64,000 bases of DNA from NCBI RefSeq assembly GCF_965243865.1, contig NZ_OZ251603.1, positions 1,426,001-1,490,000 on the forward strand, read 5' to 3'. The notes under the pieces are model-generated. The model saw only the letters and a program-made list of their open reading frames with translations, had not been told where the DNA came from and ran no database searches. Of this stretch, positions 34,559 to 44,480 are shown piece by piece (positions within the stretch are counted from its first letter, which is position 1; each line of letters starts with the position of its first letter). The stretch comes from Hyphomicrobium_A sp965243865. GTDB taxonomy: Bacteria > Pseudomonadota > Alphaproteobacteria > Rhizobiales > Hyphomicrobiaceae. A program made the position numbers and the translations under genes.

Positions 34559-35815
34559 TTGCGCATCTCCATTCATACATTTGGGACGCGCGGGGATTTC
34601 CAGCCTTATCTTGCCATGGCTCTCGGGCTTCAAGCACGCGGGCATGACGTACAGCTGGCCGCGCCACGACAATTTGCAGCCACGGCGGAAAAACACGGCA
34701 TCTGCTTCGCCGCACTTCCCGGCGAGCTCCTGAACCTCATCGGCACCCCAGAAGGCAAGGCTGCCCTGACGCGCGGCAAAGGGTTTGGTGCAGGTTTGGG
34801 CCTGTTGAAACACGCACGCCCCCTAATGCGCGATCTCCTCGACGCCGATTGGAACGCTGTCCGAAGCTTCGCCCCTGACCTTCTGATTTATCATCCGAAG
34901 TCGCTAGCGATTCCACACATCAGCGAGCTGATCGGCGTTCCGTGCATGCTCGCATCGCCATTGCCGGGTTTCACGCCGACATCTGCGTTTCCGACACCGA
35001 TACTGCCGTTCTCAAATCTTGGCCCACTCAACAAAGCCAGCCACGGCCTGGCAACCAGAAGCGCCAGCCTTCTGTTCGGCGGCCTGCTGCGGAAATGGCG
35101 TGCATCGCTCGATCTGCCGCCGTCTGCCCGCCCTCACACTCCACTAGCCACGCTCTACGCATACAGTCCTCGCGTCGTTCCACGGCCAGCAGATTGGGGC
35201 AGCGATGTCCTCGTCAGCGGCTATTGGTTCCTCGACGCCCCGAGCTGGACTCCTGATCCCGACCTCGCCGCGTTTCTGACCGAGGGAGAACCGCCGATCT
35301 ACATCGGCTTCGGCAGCATGCCAGGGCTTGATCCGCAACAACTGACCCAGATCTGCGTCGAAGCCCTCGCACGATGTGGAAAGCGCGGCGTGCTTGCGAC
35401 CGGTGGCGGCGCGCTCGCGCACACGGCAAACACGCCGCTTGTCCGCACCATCGCCGAGGCACCCCACCACCAGCTATTTTCCTACGTCGGTGCCACGATC
35501 CACCATGGCGGAGCCGGAACGACTGGCGCCGCCCTGAGGGCTGGCAAACCGACCGCTGCCTGTCCATTCTTTGGTGATCAGCCCTTTTGGGCCCGGCGCA
35601 TTGCACACCTGGGCGTCGGCCCCCCTGCCCTGGATCGCAAGCATCTCACGCCTGACCGCTTGGCATCCTCGATCATGGTGATGGACGACCCAGACATGCG
35701 AGCCCGCGCATCATCCATTGGCGCAGCCATCCGCACCGAGGACGGCATCGCATCGGCAGTAGAATTCATCGAGAAGATCATGCAGGCGACACCGCGCACC
35801 GCAGTTCCCCGATAG
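34559..35815 (+). CDS. Glycosyltransferase of the GT1/GT28 (YjiC/UGT) type
   Basis: 418 residues, GT-B fold. N-terminal 'RISIHTFGTRGDFQPYLAMA' is typical of sterol/flavonoid glucosyltransferase relatives. The nucleotide-sugar side shows 'PIYIGFGSMPG', 'HHQLFSYVGATIHHGGAGTT' and 'PFFGDQPFWA', the classical donor-binding segment. The start is TTG (34559), 22 bp after the previous stop, so it may belong to the same unit. Acceptor unknown; candidates are lipids or hopanoids by analogy only. Base composition seems slightly less GC-rich than its neighbours. Confidence 0.83.
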   Translation: MRISIHTFGTRGDFQPYLAMALGLQARGHDVQLAAPRQFAATAEKHGICFAALPGELLNLIGTPEGKAALTRGKGFGAGLGLLKHARPLMRDLLDADWNAVRSFAPDLLIYHPKSLAIPHISELIGVPCMLASPLPGFTPTSAFPTPILPFSNLGPLNKASHGLATRSASLLFGGLLRKWRASLDLPPSARPHTPLATLYAYSPRVVPRPADWGSDVLVSGYWFLDAPSWTPDPDLAAFLTEGEPPIYIGFGSMPGLDPQQLTQICVEALARCGKRGVLATGGGALAHTANTPLVRTIAEAPHHQLFSYVGATIHHGGAGTTGAALRAGKPTAACPFFGDQPFWARRIAHLGVGPPALDRKHLTPDRLASSIMVMDDPDMRARASSIGAAIRTEDGIASAVEFIEKIMQATPRTAVPR

Positions 35816-35866
35816 CGGGCGGCCTCGCACAAGGAGACGCTCTGCAAGCCAGCCGTTGCGCACCAC

Positions 35867-37207
35867 TTACCGTGCTGGCAACTCCAACACGACCCGCAGG
35901 CCGCCCGCCGGCGACTGATCAAGCGCAATTGTGCCGCCGTGCGCCTCGACGATCTGCTTTACGATTGCGAGCCCTAGCCCGCTGCCACCCGTCTCTCGGC
36001 TGCGTGACGACTCGCGCCGGTAGAACGGCTCAAGCACCAGCGCTCGCTCCGCAGCGGGAATGCCCGGTCCCTTGTCATCGACCGTAATCCGCCATCCCTC
36101 ATGCCGGGCGCTGACGGTGATGTCCGGTGCACCCCCGCCATAGCGAACGGCGTTGTCGACGAGATTGGTGAACAGCCGGCGCAGCGCAACCGGATCCGCC
36201 CGCATCGTCAGCGCGCCTGCCGGCGCGGTGAGACTGACACCGGAATAATCCTGCACCACGATCCGCAAGACCTCGCCGAGGTCAACGTCATTGATTTGCC
36301 TCTCCGATGCCATGCCCCGCGCGACTGCGAGCGCATCATCGATCAGAGCCGTCATCTCATCGAGGTCGCGCTCTGCCCGGGCACGCTGGTCGCCATCTTC
36401 AATCATCTCAGCGCGCAGTTTCAGACGCGTGATGTACGTCTTGAGGTCGTGTGATACGGCCCCCAGCAGGACGGTTCGTCCCTTGATCAGCGTTGCGATG
36501 CGCTCCTGCATGCGGTTGACCTCTTCGATCAGCCGCCGCAGCTCTGGAGCCCCGCGCAGCGCGACGCGATTGGGTTGCCCATCACGCGCAAAGCGCGCCA
36601 CCGACCCTGACAGCGCCTTCAGCGGCCGCGCCTCTCGCCATACCGCAAACAGCGCCGCTATACCCACCAGAGACCCAAGCACACCCACCCAGAAACCTGG
36701 CGGCATTCCGAACAGGCGCCGTGCAATCTCCCCGCGCGTCTCGAACACCGCGTACCCGCCGCCTTTCAGGCCAACCGCCACGCGCAGTGGAAACTGCGCC
36801 AGCCGCCACAACCTCCCACGCCCAAGCTGCCAGTCGCCGAGCGCATCCGGATCAGCCGACGCAATGATTTCGCGGCTGCCCAGCGCTCCCACGTAGCGAT
36901 TGATCAGCCACTCGATCCCGCGCAGTCGCCGAATATCAGCGGGCACCTCAGGCGCACTTGGTGATAGGCTGACATACAGTGTGTCGGTGCTAACGGCCGC
37001 AAGTACGGTCTGCCGCTGAGCCTCGTCCGACTTCTCCAGAAGATCGACAATCGCCGCCATCTGGTGCGGCAACGGCAATGCCGACGGCAGGGGAGCGATC
37101 GGGGTGCGCGAGACATAGCTCAGCCCCGCTCCCAGCGCCCACAGCGCGACCAGCGCCAGCATCAAGATAGCCGATACGCGTCCGACGAAACCGAGCCGTC
37201 CGAACAC
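35867..37207 (-). CDS. Sensor histidine kinase of the second two-component system
   Basis: 446 residues starting at GTG, directly after the stop of the response-regulator gene. Membrane segments at about 10-30 and 172-190 flank a periplasmic domain; a HAMP-like linker ('LKALSGSVARFARDGQ') precedes the H-box 'AVSHDLKTYITRLKLRAEM' with His near 253, in which the usual Pro is replaced by Tyr. ATPase motifs are 'FTNLVDNAVRYGG', 'DDKGPGIPAAE' and 'GGSGLGLAIVKQIVEAHGG'. The signal is unknown. Confidence 0.85.
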   Translation of the reverse strand: MFGRLGFVGRVSAILMLALVALWALGAGLSYVSRTPIAPLPSALPLPHQMAAIVDLLEKSDEAQRQTVLAAVSTDTLYVSLSPSAPEVPADIRRLRGIEWLINRYVGALGSREIIASADPDALGDWQLGRGRLWRLAQFPLRVAVGLKGGGYAVFETRGEIARRLFGMPPGFWVGVLGSLVGIAALFAVWREARPLKALSGSVARFARDGQPNRVALRGAPELRRLIEEVNRMQERIATLIKGRTVLLGAVSHDLKTYITRLKLRAEMIEDGDQRARAERDLDEMTALIDDALAVARGMASERQINDVDLGEVLRIVVQDYSGVSLTAPAGALTMRADPVALRRLFTNLVDNAVRYGGGAPDITVSARHEGWRITVDDKGPGIPAAERALVLEPFYRRESSRSRETGGSGLGLAIVKQIVEAHGGTIALDQSPAGGLRVVLELPAR

Positions 37208-37906
37208 TCACACCTCCTCGACGCGCGCCGAAAGCACATAGCCCGCGTTGCGGAGTGTTTTGAACAGTGGCGTTGCCCCGACATCGACTTTCTTGCGCAG
37301 CCGGCTGATCTGCACATCGATGGTGCGGTCGAACGTGTCCGCGCGCCGCCCGCGCGTCCAGTCCATCAGCTGCTCGCGCGACAAGACGCGGCCCGGCCGC
37401 GTGACGAAGCACTCGAGGAGATCGAACTCCGCGCTCGTCAGGTCGATGACGGCCTCGCCGCGGGCAACGGTGCGCGTGTCGAGATCGACCGTCATGTCGC
37501 CGACCTTGAATTGCCGTCTTGATATTGGCGCTGGCTCGTTGCGTCTCAGGATCGCCCTGATACGGGCCACCAGCTCGCGCGGATTGAAAGGCTTCGGCAG
37601 ATAATCGTCCGCACCCAGCTCCAGCCCGACGATGCGATCGACATCTTCGCCCCGTGCCGTCAGCATCAGGATCGGCACCCGCGATGCGGCACGGAGCCTT
37701 CGGCAGATGGAAAGCCCATCCTCGCCGGGCAGCATCACGTCGAGCACGATCAGGTCCGGCTCGCCGAACACCGCCAGATGCCGGTCGAGCGCGGAAGCAC
37801 CGTCACCGATCTCCGCCCGGAAGCCCTGCTTGCGCAAGTAGCCCTGCACAAGAGACCGGATCTCCGGATCGTCCTCGATGACAAGAATATTCGGCCGCTC
37901 ACTCAT
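37208..37906 (-). CDS. OmpR-family response regulator of the second two-component system
   Basis: 232 residues. The receiver has 'LVIEDDPEIRSLVQG', the phosphorylated Asp in 'LIVLDVMLPGEDG', 'MLTARGED' and 'DYLPKPFNPRE'. The DNA-binding domain has 'LTSAEFDLLECFVTRPGRVLS' and 'DRTIDVQISRLRKKV'. Immediately upstream of its kinase without spacing, so coupled. ATG 37906 fits the family start; an in-frame start at 37942 would add 12 residues. Divergent from the small secreted protein gene at 38070. Confidence 0.87.
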   Translation of the reverse strand: MSERPNILVIEDDPEIRSLVQGYLRKQGFRAEIGDGASALDRHLAVFGEPDLIVLDVMLPGEDGLSICRRLRAASRVPILMLTARGEDVDRIVGLELGADDYLPKPFNPRELVARIRAILRRNEPAPISRRQFKVGDMTVDLDTRTVARGEAVIDLTSAEFDLLECFVTRPGRVLSREQLMDWTRGRRADTFDRTIDVQISRLRKKVDVGATPLFKTLRNAGYVLSARVEEV

Positions 37907-38069
37907 GGAGACGATGTGAAGCCACATCGCCCACTCTGGCAAGACCGGCGCCCGGCACGGTTACAAAACGAAAAACTGGCCGCAGTTCTCGCAACACCCC
38001 AGCAAAACTGCGCCCGCATCTTCTCCTCGTCGCGCCCCTCTGGCGCTTTGGTTAAATGGAGAAGACGTC

Positions 38070-38390
38070 ATGATCCTATCGAAGTCTCACCTTGGCTCCG
38101 TCTGCATGGCTACCCTGCTGCTGGCTGCCGCTGCCACCGTCGCCGAAGCTGGCTGGTCTCGATCGGGCGGCGGAACAGGCCCCAATGGCCGCAGCTGGTC
38201 GCGGTCGGCTTCAGGCTCCTGCGCTAATGGCGCGTGCTCCTCGAACCGCACCTACACCGGCCCCAACGGCGGAACCGTAAGCCGCAGCGGAGCCTCTAGC
38301 TGCGCCAACGGCACCTGCGGCTCTTCGGCAACCTGGAGCGGATCCAACGGGAACACCGTGACGCGCAGTGGCTCAGTCACGCGCTACTGA
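38070..38390 (+). CDS. Small secreted repeat protein rich in Ser, Gly and Asn
   Basis: 106 residues with a signal ending at 'TVAEAGW'. The mature region carries about three imperfect copies of a unit close to 'GPNG..W.RSASGSCANGAC' (also 'GPNGGTVSRSGASSCANGTC' and 'GSNGNTVTRSGS'). Paired Cys in each complete repeat. The composition suggests a flexible or beta-rich surface or periplasmic protein. I do not recognise a named family. It begins about 160 bp from the divergent regulator gene. Confidence 0.65.
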   Translation: MILSKSHLGSVCMATLLLAAAATVAEAGWSRSGGGTGPNGRSWSRSASGSCANGACSSNRTYTGPNGGTVSRSGASSCANGTCGSSATWSGSNGNTVTRSGSVTRY

Positions 38391-38457
38391 TCCGGCAAGC
38401 GGCGGGGAAGTGGGGCCCGCCGGTCCCTTCAACAAGCCTTCTGCAACGGATCGCACC

Positions 38458-38787
38458 ATGCGCAACGCTGTCGTCGCAACGTCACTCGCCCTCGCAACGC
38501 TCTTCGCCACCACGAGCACGACCCTCGCCCAATCTTCGCCACCACTGACTGAGGCCGATATCTCCGCACTCGCCCGCAGTCCTGCAATCAAAGCTGCCGC
38601 CTCGGCTTGCTCCGACGATCGCTGGCGGCTCTGCCCGGCAGTCATGCCCGGCGGCGGTCGCATCGTCCGTTGCCTTGTCGCCAATCCCGACGCGCTCAGC
38701 CCCGGATGCCGCGCTGCAATTATGAAGGCGCGCGACCAGGTCGCCGCCACCCGAGACGGCAACGCTTCTCCCCCACCGGCCAAATAG
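38458..38787 (+). CDS. Small secreted protein with one Cys-rich repeat
   Basis: 109 residues. Signal peptide ending at 'TTLAQSS', then 'ACSDDRWRLCPAVMPGGGRIVRCL' style sequence with 'SPGCRAAI', similar to the Cys-rich (Golgi-apparatus-protein-type) repeat found in many Rhizobiales secreted proteins: four Cys with the central 'PGGGRI.RCL' block. Function unknown. The gene follows the repeat-protein gene and is followed by a strong hairpin. Confidence 0.68.
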   Translation: MRNAVVATSLALATLFATTSTTLAQSSPPLTEADISALARSPAIKAAASACSDDRWRLCPAVMPGGGRIVRCLVANPDALSPGCRAAIMKARDQVAATRDGNASPPPAK

Positions 38788-38790
38788 CCG

Positions 38791-38841
38791 GTGCGCGCGC
38801 AGGTTCAGGTTTGGCAGCTCCTTTCCTGCACCTGCGCGCAC
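38791..38841 (+). terminator. Long hairpin after the Cys-rich protein gene
   Basis: GTGCGCGCGCAGGT pairs with ACCTGCGCGCAC (two-base bulge) around a 25-base loop; a smaller CCGGC/GCCGG hairpin overlaps the stop just before it. Probable transcript end; no T-run. Confidence 0.45.
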
Positions 38842-38876
38842 CCCCGTCAGTCGATCAGCATTGAAAAGGTTGTGCC

Positions 38877-39719
38877 ATGCCCGACCTGCCGGCGTTCCTG
38901 ATGAACGCCAAGTCGCCGCTATTCGGCTTCTTTCCCATCGCTCTCGCCTTCATCGCGCTCGAGCTGATCTACATGAAGCTCGCGCACCACGATGCCGACC
39001 ATGACACGAGCGAAACGGCGGCCTCCGTCGGCGTCGCCATCGGCGACATCCTCGCCCGGATGATCACCGGCGTAATTGCCGCCGTGCCCTTCTATGTCTG
39101 CTATCGGCACCGGCTGCTCGACATCCCCCTGAACACCGCCTGGAGCTGGATCGCCCTCTTTCTTGGCACGGAATTCTTCTACTACTGGTTCCATCGCGCA
39201 TCGCACCGGATCCGCTGGCTGTGGGCGACGCACGCGGTGCATCACTCGGCAACGCATTTCAATCTGTCCGCTGCCATCCGCCTCGGATGGACTGGAACGA
39301 TCAGTGGTGCCTTCGTCTTTTTCCTGCCCTTGGCGATCATCGGATTTCATCCACTCGCCATCGGGCTCATGCTCGGACTCGGTCTCGTCTATCAGTTCTT
39401 CCTGCACACGGCCCTGCCGGTGACGCTCGGGCCGCTCGAATGGGTATTGAACACACCGCAGCATCACCGCGTGCATCACGCTTCCAATGAGACCTGCCTC
39501 GACAAGAACTACGGATCCGTCCTCATCGTCTTCGACCGTCTGTTCGGAACCTTCGCCGCAGCACCCGCCGATGAACCGCTGAGGTTCGGCCTCAAGGGCC
39601 GCACGCCGAGCAACAATCCCATTCGCATCGCCCTGTCGGAATGGAGCCACTTGTGGTGCGATGTAAAAAAGGCCTCAACCTGGCGCGCTAAAGCCAAGGT
39701 GCTGCTCGGCGCTCCTTGA
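38877..39719 (+). CDS. Sterol desaturase / fatty-acid hydroxylase family membrane protein
   Basis: 280 residues with four to five hydrophobic segments and the three di-iron His clusters: 'WFHRASHRIRWLWATHAVHHS' region (HxxxH and HxxHH) and 'TPQHHRVHHASN'. The family adds or removes hydrogen/hydroxyl groups on lipids, sterols or carotenoids in the membrane using O2. The substrate is not evident from the neighbours. Followed convergently by the MarR gene. Confidence 0.85.
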   Translation: MPDLPAFLMNAKSPLFGFFPIALAFIALELIYMKLAHHDADHDTSETAASVGVAIGDILARMITGVIAAVPFYVCYRHRLLDIPLNTAWSWIALFLGTEFFYYWFHRASHRIRWLWATHAVHHSATHFNLSAAIRLGWTGTISGAFVFFLPLAIIGFHPLAIGLMLGLGLVYQFFLHTALPVTLGPLEWVLNTPQHHRVHHASNETCLDKNYGSVLIVFDRLFGTFAAAPADEPLRFGLKGRTPSNNPIRIALSEWSHLWCDVKKASTWRAKAKVLLGAP

Positions 39720-39729
39720 GCGATCAAGA

Positions 39730-40182
39730 TCACACGCCGCGCGCCAGACCTTCCAGATCCGCCCGCAATTCGTCCGGATTCCGCGACAGCATCCGATCGA
39801 TCTCATCGTGCGCCGCACGCCAAACGGGCACAGCGCGCGCTAGGAGCTTCTGCCCCGCCGCCGTGATCTTCAGCAGCCGGCTGCGCTTATCCTTGTCATC
39901 GACCACGATCTTCAGAAGCTTGCGCCGCTCCAAGGGCTTCAAGTTCGCCGTCAACGTCGTGCGATCCATCGCCAGCAGCTGCGCGATCTCGCCAATCGTC
40001 GGCGCCGCTGGACGATTGAGCGATATCAGCAGCGAGAACTGGCCGTTCGTGATCTCGAGTGGGCGCAGCGCCTCGTCAAAATGACGCGCGATCGCACGCG
40101 CCGCCCGCTGCAAATGCAAGCACAGGCAGCGATTGCGAACCTCGTGCGTAACCGACAGCGGAAGCTCATCGAGCATTGACAT
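39730..40182 (-). CDS. MarR-family transcriptional regulator
   Basis: 150 residues with the winged helix 'FSLLISLNRPAAPTIGEIAQLLAMDRTTLTANLKPLERRKLLKI' and wing 'DDKDKRSRLLKITAAG'. The N-terminal segment contains 'RNRCLCLHL' (two Cys), a possible redox or ligand sensing site. Divergent from an SRPBCC/VOC pair, with a perfect palindrome between them, so it probably regulates that pair. Confidence 0.82.
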   Translation of the reverse strand: MSMLDELPLSVTHEVRNRCLCLHLQRAARAIARHFDEALRPLEITNGQFSLLISLNRPAAPTIGEIAQLLAMDRTTLTANLKPLERRKLLKIVVDDKDKRSRLLKITAAGQKLLARAVPVWRAAHDEIDRMLSRNPDELRADLEGLARGV

Positions 40183-40194
40183 GCTCTCAATTAC

Positions 40195-40206
40195 GTTGAT
40201 ATCAAC
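40195..40206. promoter_or_regulatory. Candidate MarR operator between the divergent genes
   Basis: GTTGATATCAAC, a perfect 12-bp palindrome, flanked by TTGACAT (40176-40182) and ATGTCAA (40210-40216), which are also inverted copies. The nested symmetry in a 65-bp divergent promoter region suits a MarR dimer operator controlling both directions. Confidence 0.5.
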
Positions 40207-40246
40207 ATAATGTCAATTGATGCCGGAAAGGACTGAGGAGCAGCTC

Positions 40247-40777
40247 ATGTTGGAAGTGCTGACATACGTCGCTATCGCGCTCATCGCCGCTATTGCCGTC
40301 ACGCTGTTCATCGCATCGCGACGCCCGGACGAGTTCTACGCCGCTCGGTCCCTGAAGATCGCAGCGCCGCCTACGCGCCTTCACGGCCTCATCAACAACC
40401 TGAAACTCATGAACACCTGGAACCCCTATGCACTGCGCGATAGCGGCGGCACCGCGCGCTACTCGGGTCCCGATGCCGGTCCAGGCGCCACATTCCATTT
40501 CGCCGGCAAGAGCGGCACCGGCTCCGTCAGCGTCACCGACACATCGCCGTCGATGATCGGCATGCGTCTCCTGATGACGAAGCCGTTCGCAGGTGACAAC
40601 CGCGTCGAGTTCACGTTGAAGCCCATCGGCGATGAGACCGAAGTCACGTGGGCGATGAAGGGTGTGGCGGGGCTGCCCGGAAAAGTCTTCTCGCTGTTCG
40701 TCAACTGCGAACGCATGATGGCGCGCGATTTCGACGAAGGCCTCGCCAACCTCAAAGCCATCGCCGAAGCAGCTTGA
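40247..40777 (+). CDS. SRPBCC-family protein with an N-terminal membrane anchor
   Basis: 176 residues. One N-terminal hydrophobic helix ('LTYVAIALIAAIAVTLFIA') precedes a START/SRPBCC ligand-binding domain, recognisable from 'LKIAAPPTRLHGLINNLKLMNTWNPYAL', 'GPGATFHFAGKSGTGSVSV' and 'TEVTWAMKGVAGLPGKVFSLF'. Such proteins bind hydrophobic ligands in a cavity. GAGGAG precedes the ATG at 40247. Cotranscribed with the following VOC gene (20-bp gap). Confidence 0.75.
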   Translation: MLEVLTYVAIALIAAIAVTLFIASRRPDEFYAARSLKIAAPPTRLHGLINNLKLMNTWNPYALRDSGGTARYSGPDAGPGATFHFAGKSGTGSVSVTDTSPSMIGMRLLMTKPFAGDNRVEFTLKPIGDETEVTWAMKGVAGLPGKVFSLFVNCERMMARDFDEGLANLKAIAEAA

Positions 40778-40797
40778 TCGGTATCCGGGAGAGAGAA

Positions 40798-41271
40798 ATG
40801 GCCGTAACCTTCGCCCCCCACCTCTGGTACGCGAACAACGCCGAGGAAGCCGCGCGCTTCTACGCATCGGTGATCCCCGCATCCTCCGTCGATCGCGTAA
40901 CGCCGCTGCCAGCCGAAACGCCATCAGGCCCCGCGGGCTCCGTCTCGGTCGTCGAGTTCACGCTCGCGGGCACTCCCGTCATGGCGATCTCCGCGGGCCC
41001 GCATCACGAATTCAACGATGCCATCTCGCTTGTCCTCACATGCGACACGCAAGGCGAGATCGACAGGCTCTGGGACGGCCTGTTGCAAGGCGGCGGCAAG
41101 CCGGTGCAGTGCGGCTGGCTCAAGGATCGCTATGGCGTCTCATGGCAGATCGTCCCGCGCAGGCTCGGCGAGTTGATCGCACACGCCGACAAAGCCCGCG
41201 CCGCGGCCGTCACCAGAGCCATGCTGCGGATGGTCAAGCTCGACATAGCCGAACTCGAGGCGGCCGCCTGA
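40798..41271 (+). CDS. VOC-superfamily (PhnB/YdcJ-like) protein
   Basis: 157 residues of the '3-demethylubiquinone-9 3-methyltransferase'-named PhnB branch of the vicinal-oxygen-chelate superfamily: 'FAPHLWYANNAEEAARFYASV', 'VVEFTLAGTPVMAISAGP' and 'WLKDRYGVSWQIVPRRL'. The name in databases is misleading; these proteins are related to glyoxalase/fosfomycin-type folds and function is undefined. GAGAGA precedes the ATG. Likely in one unit with the SRPBCC gene under MarR control. Confidence 0.8.
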   Translation: MAVTFAPHLWYANNAEEAARFYASVIPASSVDRVTPLPAETPSGPAGSVSVVEFTLAGTPVMAISAGPHHEFNDAISLVLTCDTQGEIDRLWDGLLQGGGKPVQCGWLKDRYGVSWQIVPRRLGELIAHADKARAAAVTRAMLRMVKLDIAELEAAA

Positions 41272-41347
41272 TCGGGCGGCGCCGGGGCTTGCCCGAAAGC
41301 GTAACAATGTTACGTTGACCCGCCTTTGAAAAGCGGGAGATCGACCA

Positions 41348-41794
41348 ATGCCGAGCCAGTCCAACCCATCGACAGAGGTCAGCGCCTCAGAGGCCCTAGC
41401 TCGCATTGTCCGCGATTTCGCAGCCGACAGCGGCACCGTCCACTTCCTTGGCGAGGATGGCCTACTGCATCTCGCGGCCGTAACCGATGGCATGCCCGAG
41501 CCGGTGCTCGCCATCATCCGTACAATCCCCGTAGGCAAGGGCATGGCCGGCCTCGCCGTCGAGCGCGCCGAGCCGGTCAACGCGTGCAACCTCCAGACCG
41601 ACACCAGCGGTGACGTGCGCCCTGGTGCCAAGGCCACCGGGCTTTCCGGCTCCATCGTCGTTCCCATCTTCGCCGGCGAAACCGTCGTCGGCGCGCTCGG
41701 TGTCGCCAACCGCTCGGAGCGTACCTTCTCCGACGCCGAGATATCGGCGCTGCTCGCCGAAGGCCGCCAGCTCGCCCCCCTGCGCGCCAACTGA
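41348..41794 (+). CDS. GAF-domain protein
   Basis: 148 residues that are essentially one GAF domain: 'SGTVHFLGEDGLLHLAAV', 'TIPVGKGMAGLAVERAEPVNACNL' and 'GSIVVPIFAGETVVGALGVANRSERTFSDAE'. No output domain. Stand-alone GAF proteins bind small ligands or act on oxidised Met (free Met-(R)-sulfoxide reductases), but the catalytic Cys set of fRMsr is not present; one Cys is seen. Confidence 0.75.
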   Translation: MPSQSNPSTEVSASEALARIVRDFAADSGTVHFLGEDGLLHLAAVTDGMPEPVLAIIRTIPVGKGMAGLAVERAEPVNACNLQTDTSGDVRPGAKATGLSGSIVVPIFAGETVVGALGVANRSERTFSDAEISALLAEGRQLAPLRAN

Positions 41795-41916
41795 CGCTCT
41801 CAAAGCGCGCATTTGCCGCTGGCGCAAAACGATTGCGCCAATGATCCATCCCGATCCAGAATGTCTGCCTGCGCATCTTATGCGGATGATCTTCCTGCCG
41901 AGCATGGAGGAACGTC

Positions 41917-42306
41917 GTGGCAAGACTTGCGGCCATCCTGCTGGCGCTATGCGCCTTGTGCCCCGCGCCCGCCGCCCGCGCCGAGCCTGTCTACGACTTC
42001 GTCGCCAATTGCCGCCACCAGCGCCTCGGCGACTGCTTCGCCCTGATCAACGAACGTCTCAATGTGCTCAATAGCGGAACGCACCGGAGCATCTGCCTTC
42101 CGCGTGCCTTCGGCGGACTGATGCTTGGAGACGGTGTCGTCCCCGTGTCCCTGCTGGAGCACGTCCGGGTTAAGCTTTCCGCCGCCCGCTTCGGCCACGC
42201 CGGCGACGACGCAAACGCGACCATCGCCAGCATTATCAATGGGATTTACCCCTGCGAGCGCCCCCGTGCGGCCATGGCACCGGCTCCGGCAGCCCGCCCC
42301 CGTTGA
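41917..42306 (+). CDS. Small secreted protein resembling Rap1a/Tai immunity-type proteins
   Basis: 129 residues from GTG after GGAGG. Signal peptide ending at 'AARAEPV', then 'FVANCRHQRLGDCFALIN', 'HRSICLPRAF' and a final 'INGIYPCERP'. The four-Cys pattern with a helical core recalls the Rap1a/Tai family, many of which are T6SS immunity proteins and others are orphan periplasmic proteins. No effector or T6SS gene is in this window, so an orphan role is more likely. Not certain. Confidence 0.5.
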   Translation: MARLAAILLALCALCPAPAARAEPVYDFVANCRHQRLGDCFALINERLNVLNSGTHRSICLPRAFGGLMLGDGVVPVSLLEHVRVKLSAARFGHAGDDANATIASIINGIYPCERPRAAMAPAPAARPR

Positions 42307-42414
42307 TCTGCGGCAACACCGGGCTTCACTTTTGCAGCCGAAGCCTCTAGGCATGCGGCAACCAGGCTGAGCGCCCCGCTCGCCGTCCCGCCACATAACT
42401 CGAGACTTCAAAAC

Positions 42415-43512
<1,098 letters not shown>

Positions 43513-43523
43513 CCCACTGAGCG

Positions 43524-44480
43524 ATGCCGGGACAGTTCCCAGCCATCGAGCCCTATGTCTCCGGCATGCTCGATGTCGGCGACAGCCATCAAATTTACTG
43601 GGAGTGCAGCGGTAACCCCGCTGGCGAACCAGCACTCTTCCTGCACGGCGGCCCAGGAACGGGCTGCTCTCCCAATCAGCGGCGCTTTTTCGATCCGCAG
43701 ATTTATCGGGCAGTATTAATCGATCAGCGCGGCGCAGGGCGCAGCCGACCGCTTGCGAGTAATCTCGACGCCGACTTGTCCGCTAACACCACTGCCCACC
43801 TGATCGCCGACATCGAGGCACTTCGGACACTCCTCTGCATCGACCGTTGGACAATTCTCGGGCTCTCCTGGGGGACTACTCTCGGCCTCGCCTATGCTCA
43901 AGCTCACCCGCATCGGGTGAAGGCAATGGTACTAGGGTTCGTCACCACCACCTCGCGTTCAGAAGTCCGTTGGATCACCGAGGACGTGGGACGCATCTTT
44001 CCCGAAGAATGGGAACGCTTCTCTGAGGCTATGCCGGACAACCTGCGTCACCTCCCACCGGTTGACGCCTATGCCATCATGCTCGCCGACCCTGATCCAA
44101 TCGTTCGCGACAAAGCTGCGCTGGCTTGGTGCAACTGGGAAGACGCTCACGTATCGCTCACTCCTGGTCACACCCGAAGTCCGCCGTTTCAAGATACCGA
44201 GTTTCGACTTCGCTTCGCGCGTCTCGTCACGCACTACTGGCGAAATGCGGCGTTCCTCGAGGAGGATCAATTGATCCGCGACGCCTCCAAACTCAGCGGC
44301 ATCCCGGGTGTGTTGATCCACGGACGCTATGACGTAAGTGGACCTCTCGTCACCGCGTGGAAGCTGCACAGGCAATGGAAAACCAGCCACCTGCATATCC
44401 TCGACGATGCAGGGCACGGTGGCGGCAGCCAATTCATGCCTCTGGTCATCCAATCACTGAGCGAGTTTGCAGATCTGTAA
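43524..44480 (+). CDS. Proline iminopeptidase (S33), paralogue 1
   Basis: 318 residues, alpha/beta hydrolase that releases N-terminal proline from peptides. Motifs: 'LFLHGGPGTGCSPNQRRFFDP' oxyanion region, 'VLIDQRGAGRSRP' , nucleophile in 'GLSWGTTLGLAY' and catalytic His in 'DDAGHGGG'. 11 bp after ychF. A second paralogue is encoded at 50691-51650. Codon use here seems slightly less GC-rich than nearby genes, a weak sign of separate origin. Confidence 0.85.
   Translation: MPGQFPAIEPYVSGMLDVGDSHQIYWECSGNPAGEPALFLHGGPGTGCSPNQRRFFDPQIYRAVLIDQRGAGRSRPLASNLDADLSANTTAHLIADIEALRTLLCIDRWTILGLSWGTTLGLAYAQAHPHRVKAMVLGFVTTTSRSEVRWITEDVGRIFPEEWERFSEAMPDNLRHLPPVDAYAIMLADPDPIVRDKAALAWCNWEDAHVSLTPGHTRSPPFQDTEFRLRFARLVTHYWRNAAFLEEDQLIRDASKLSGIPGVLIHGRYDVSGPLVTAWKLHRQWKTSHLHILDDAGHGGGSQFMPLVIQSLSEFADL

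Noticed and set aside
41917..42306. T6SS effector/immunity pair suggested by the Rap1a-like protein
   Set aside because: No effector, no VgrG/Hcp and no PAAR gene in this window; kept only as an orphan secreted protein.
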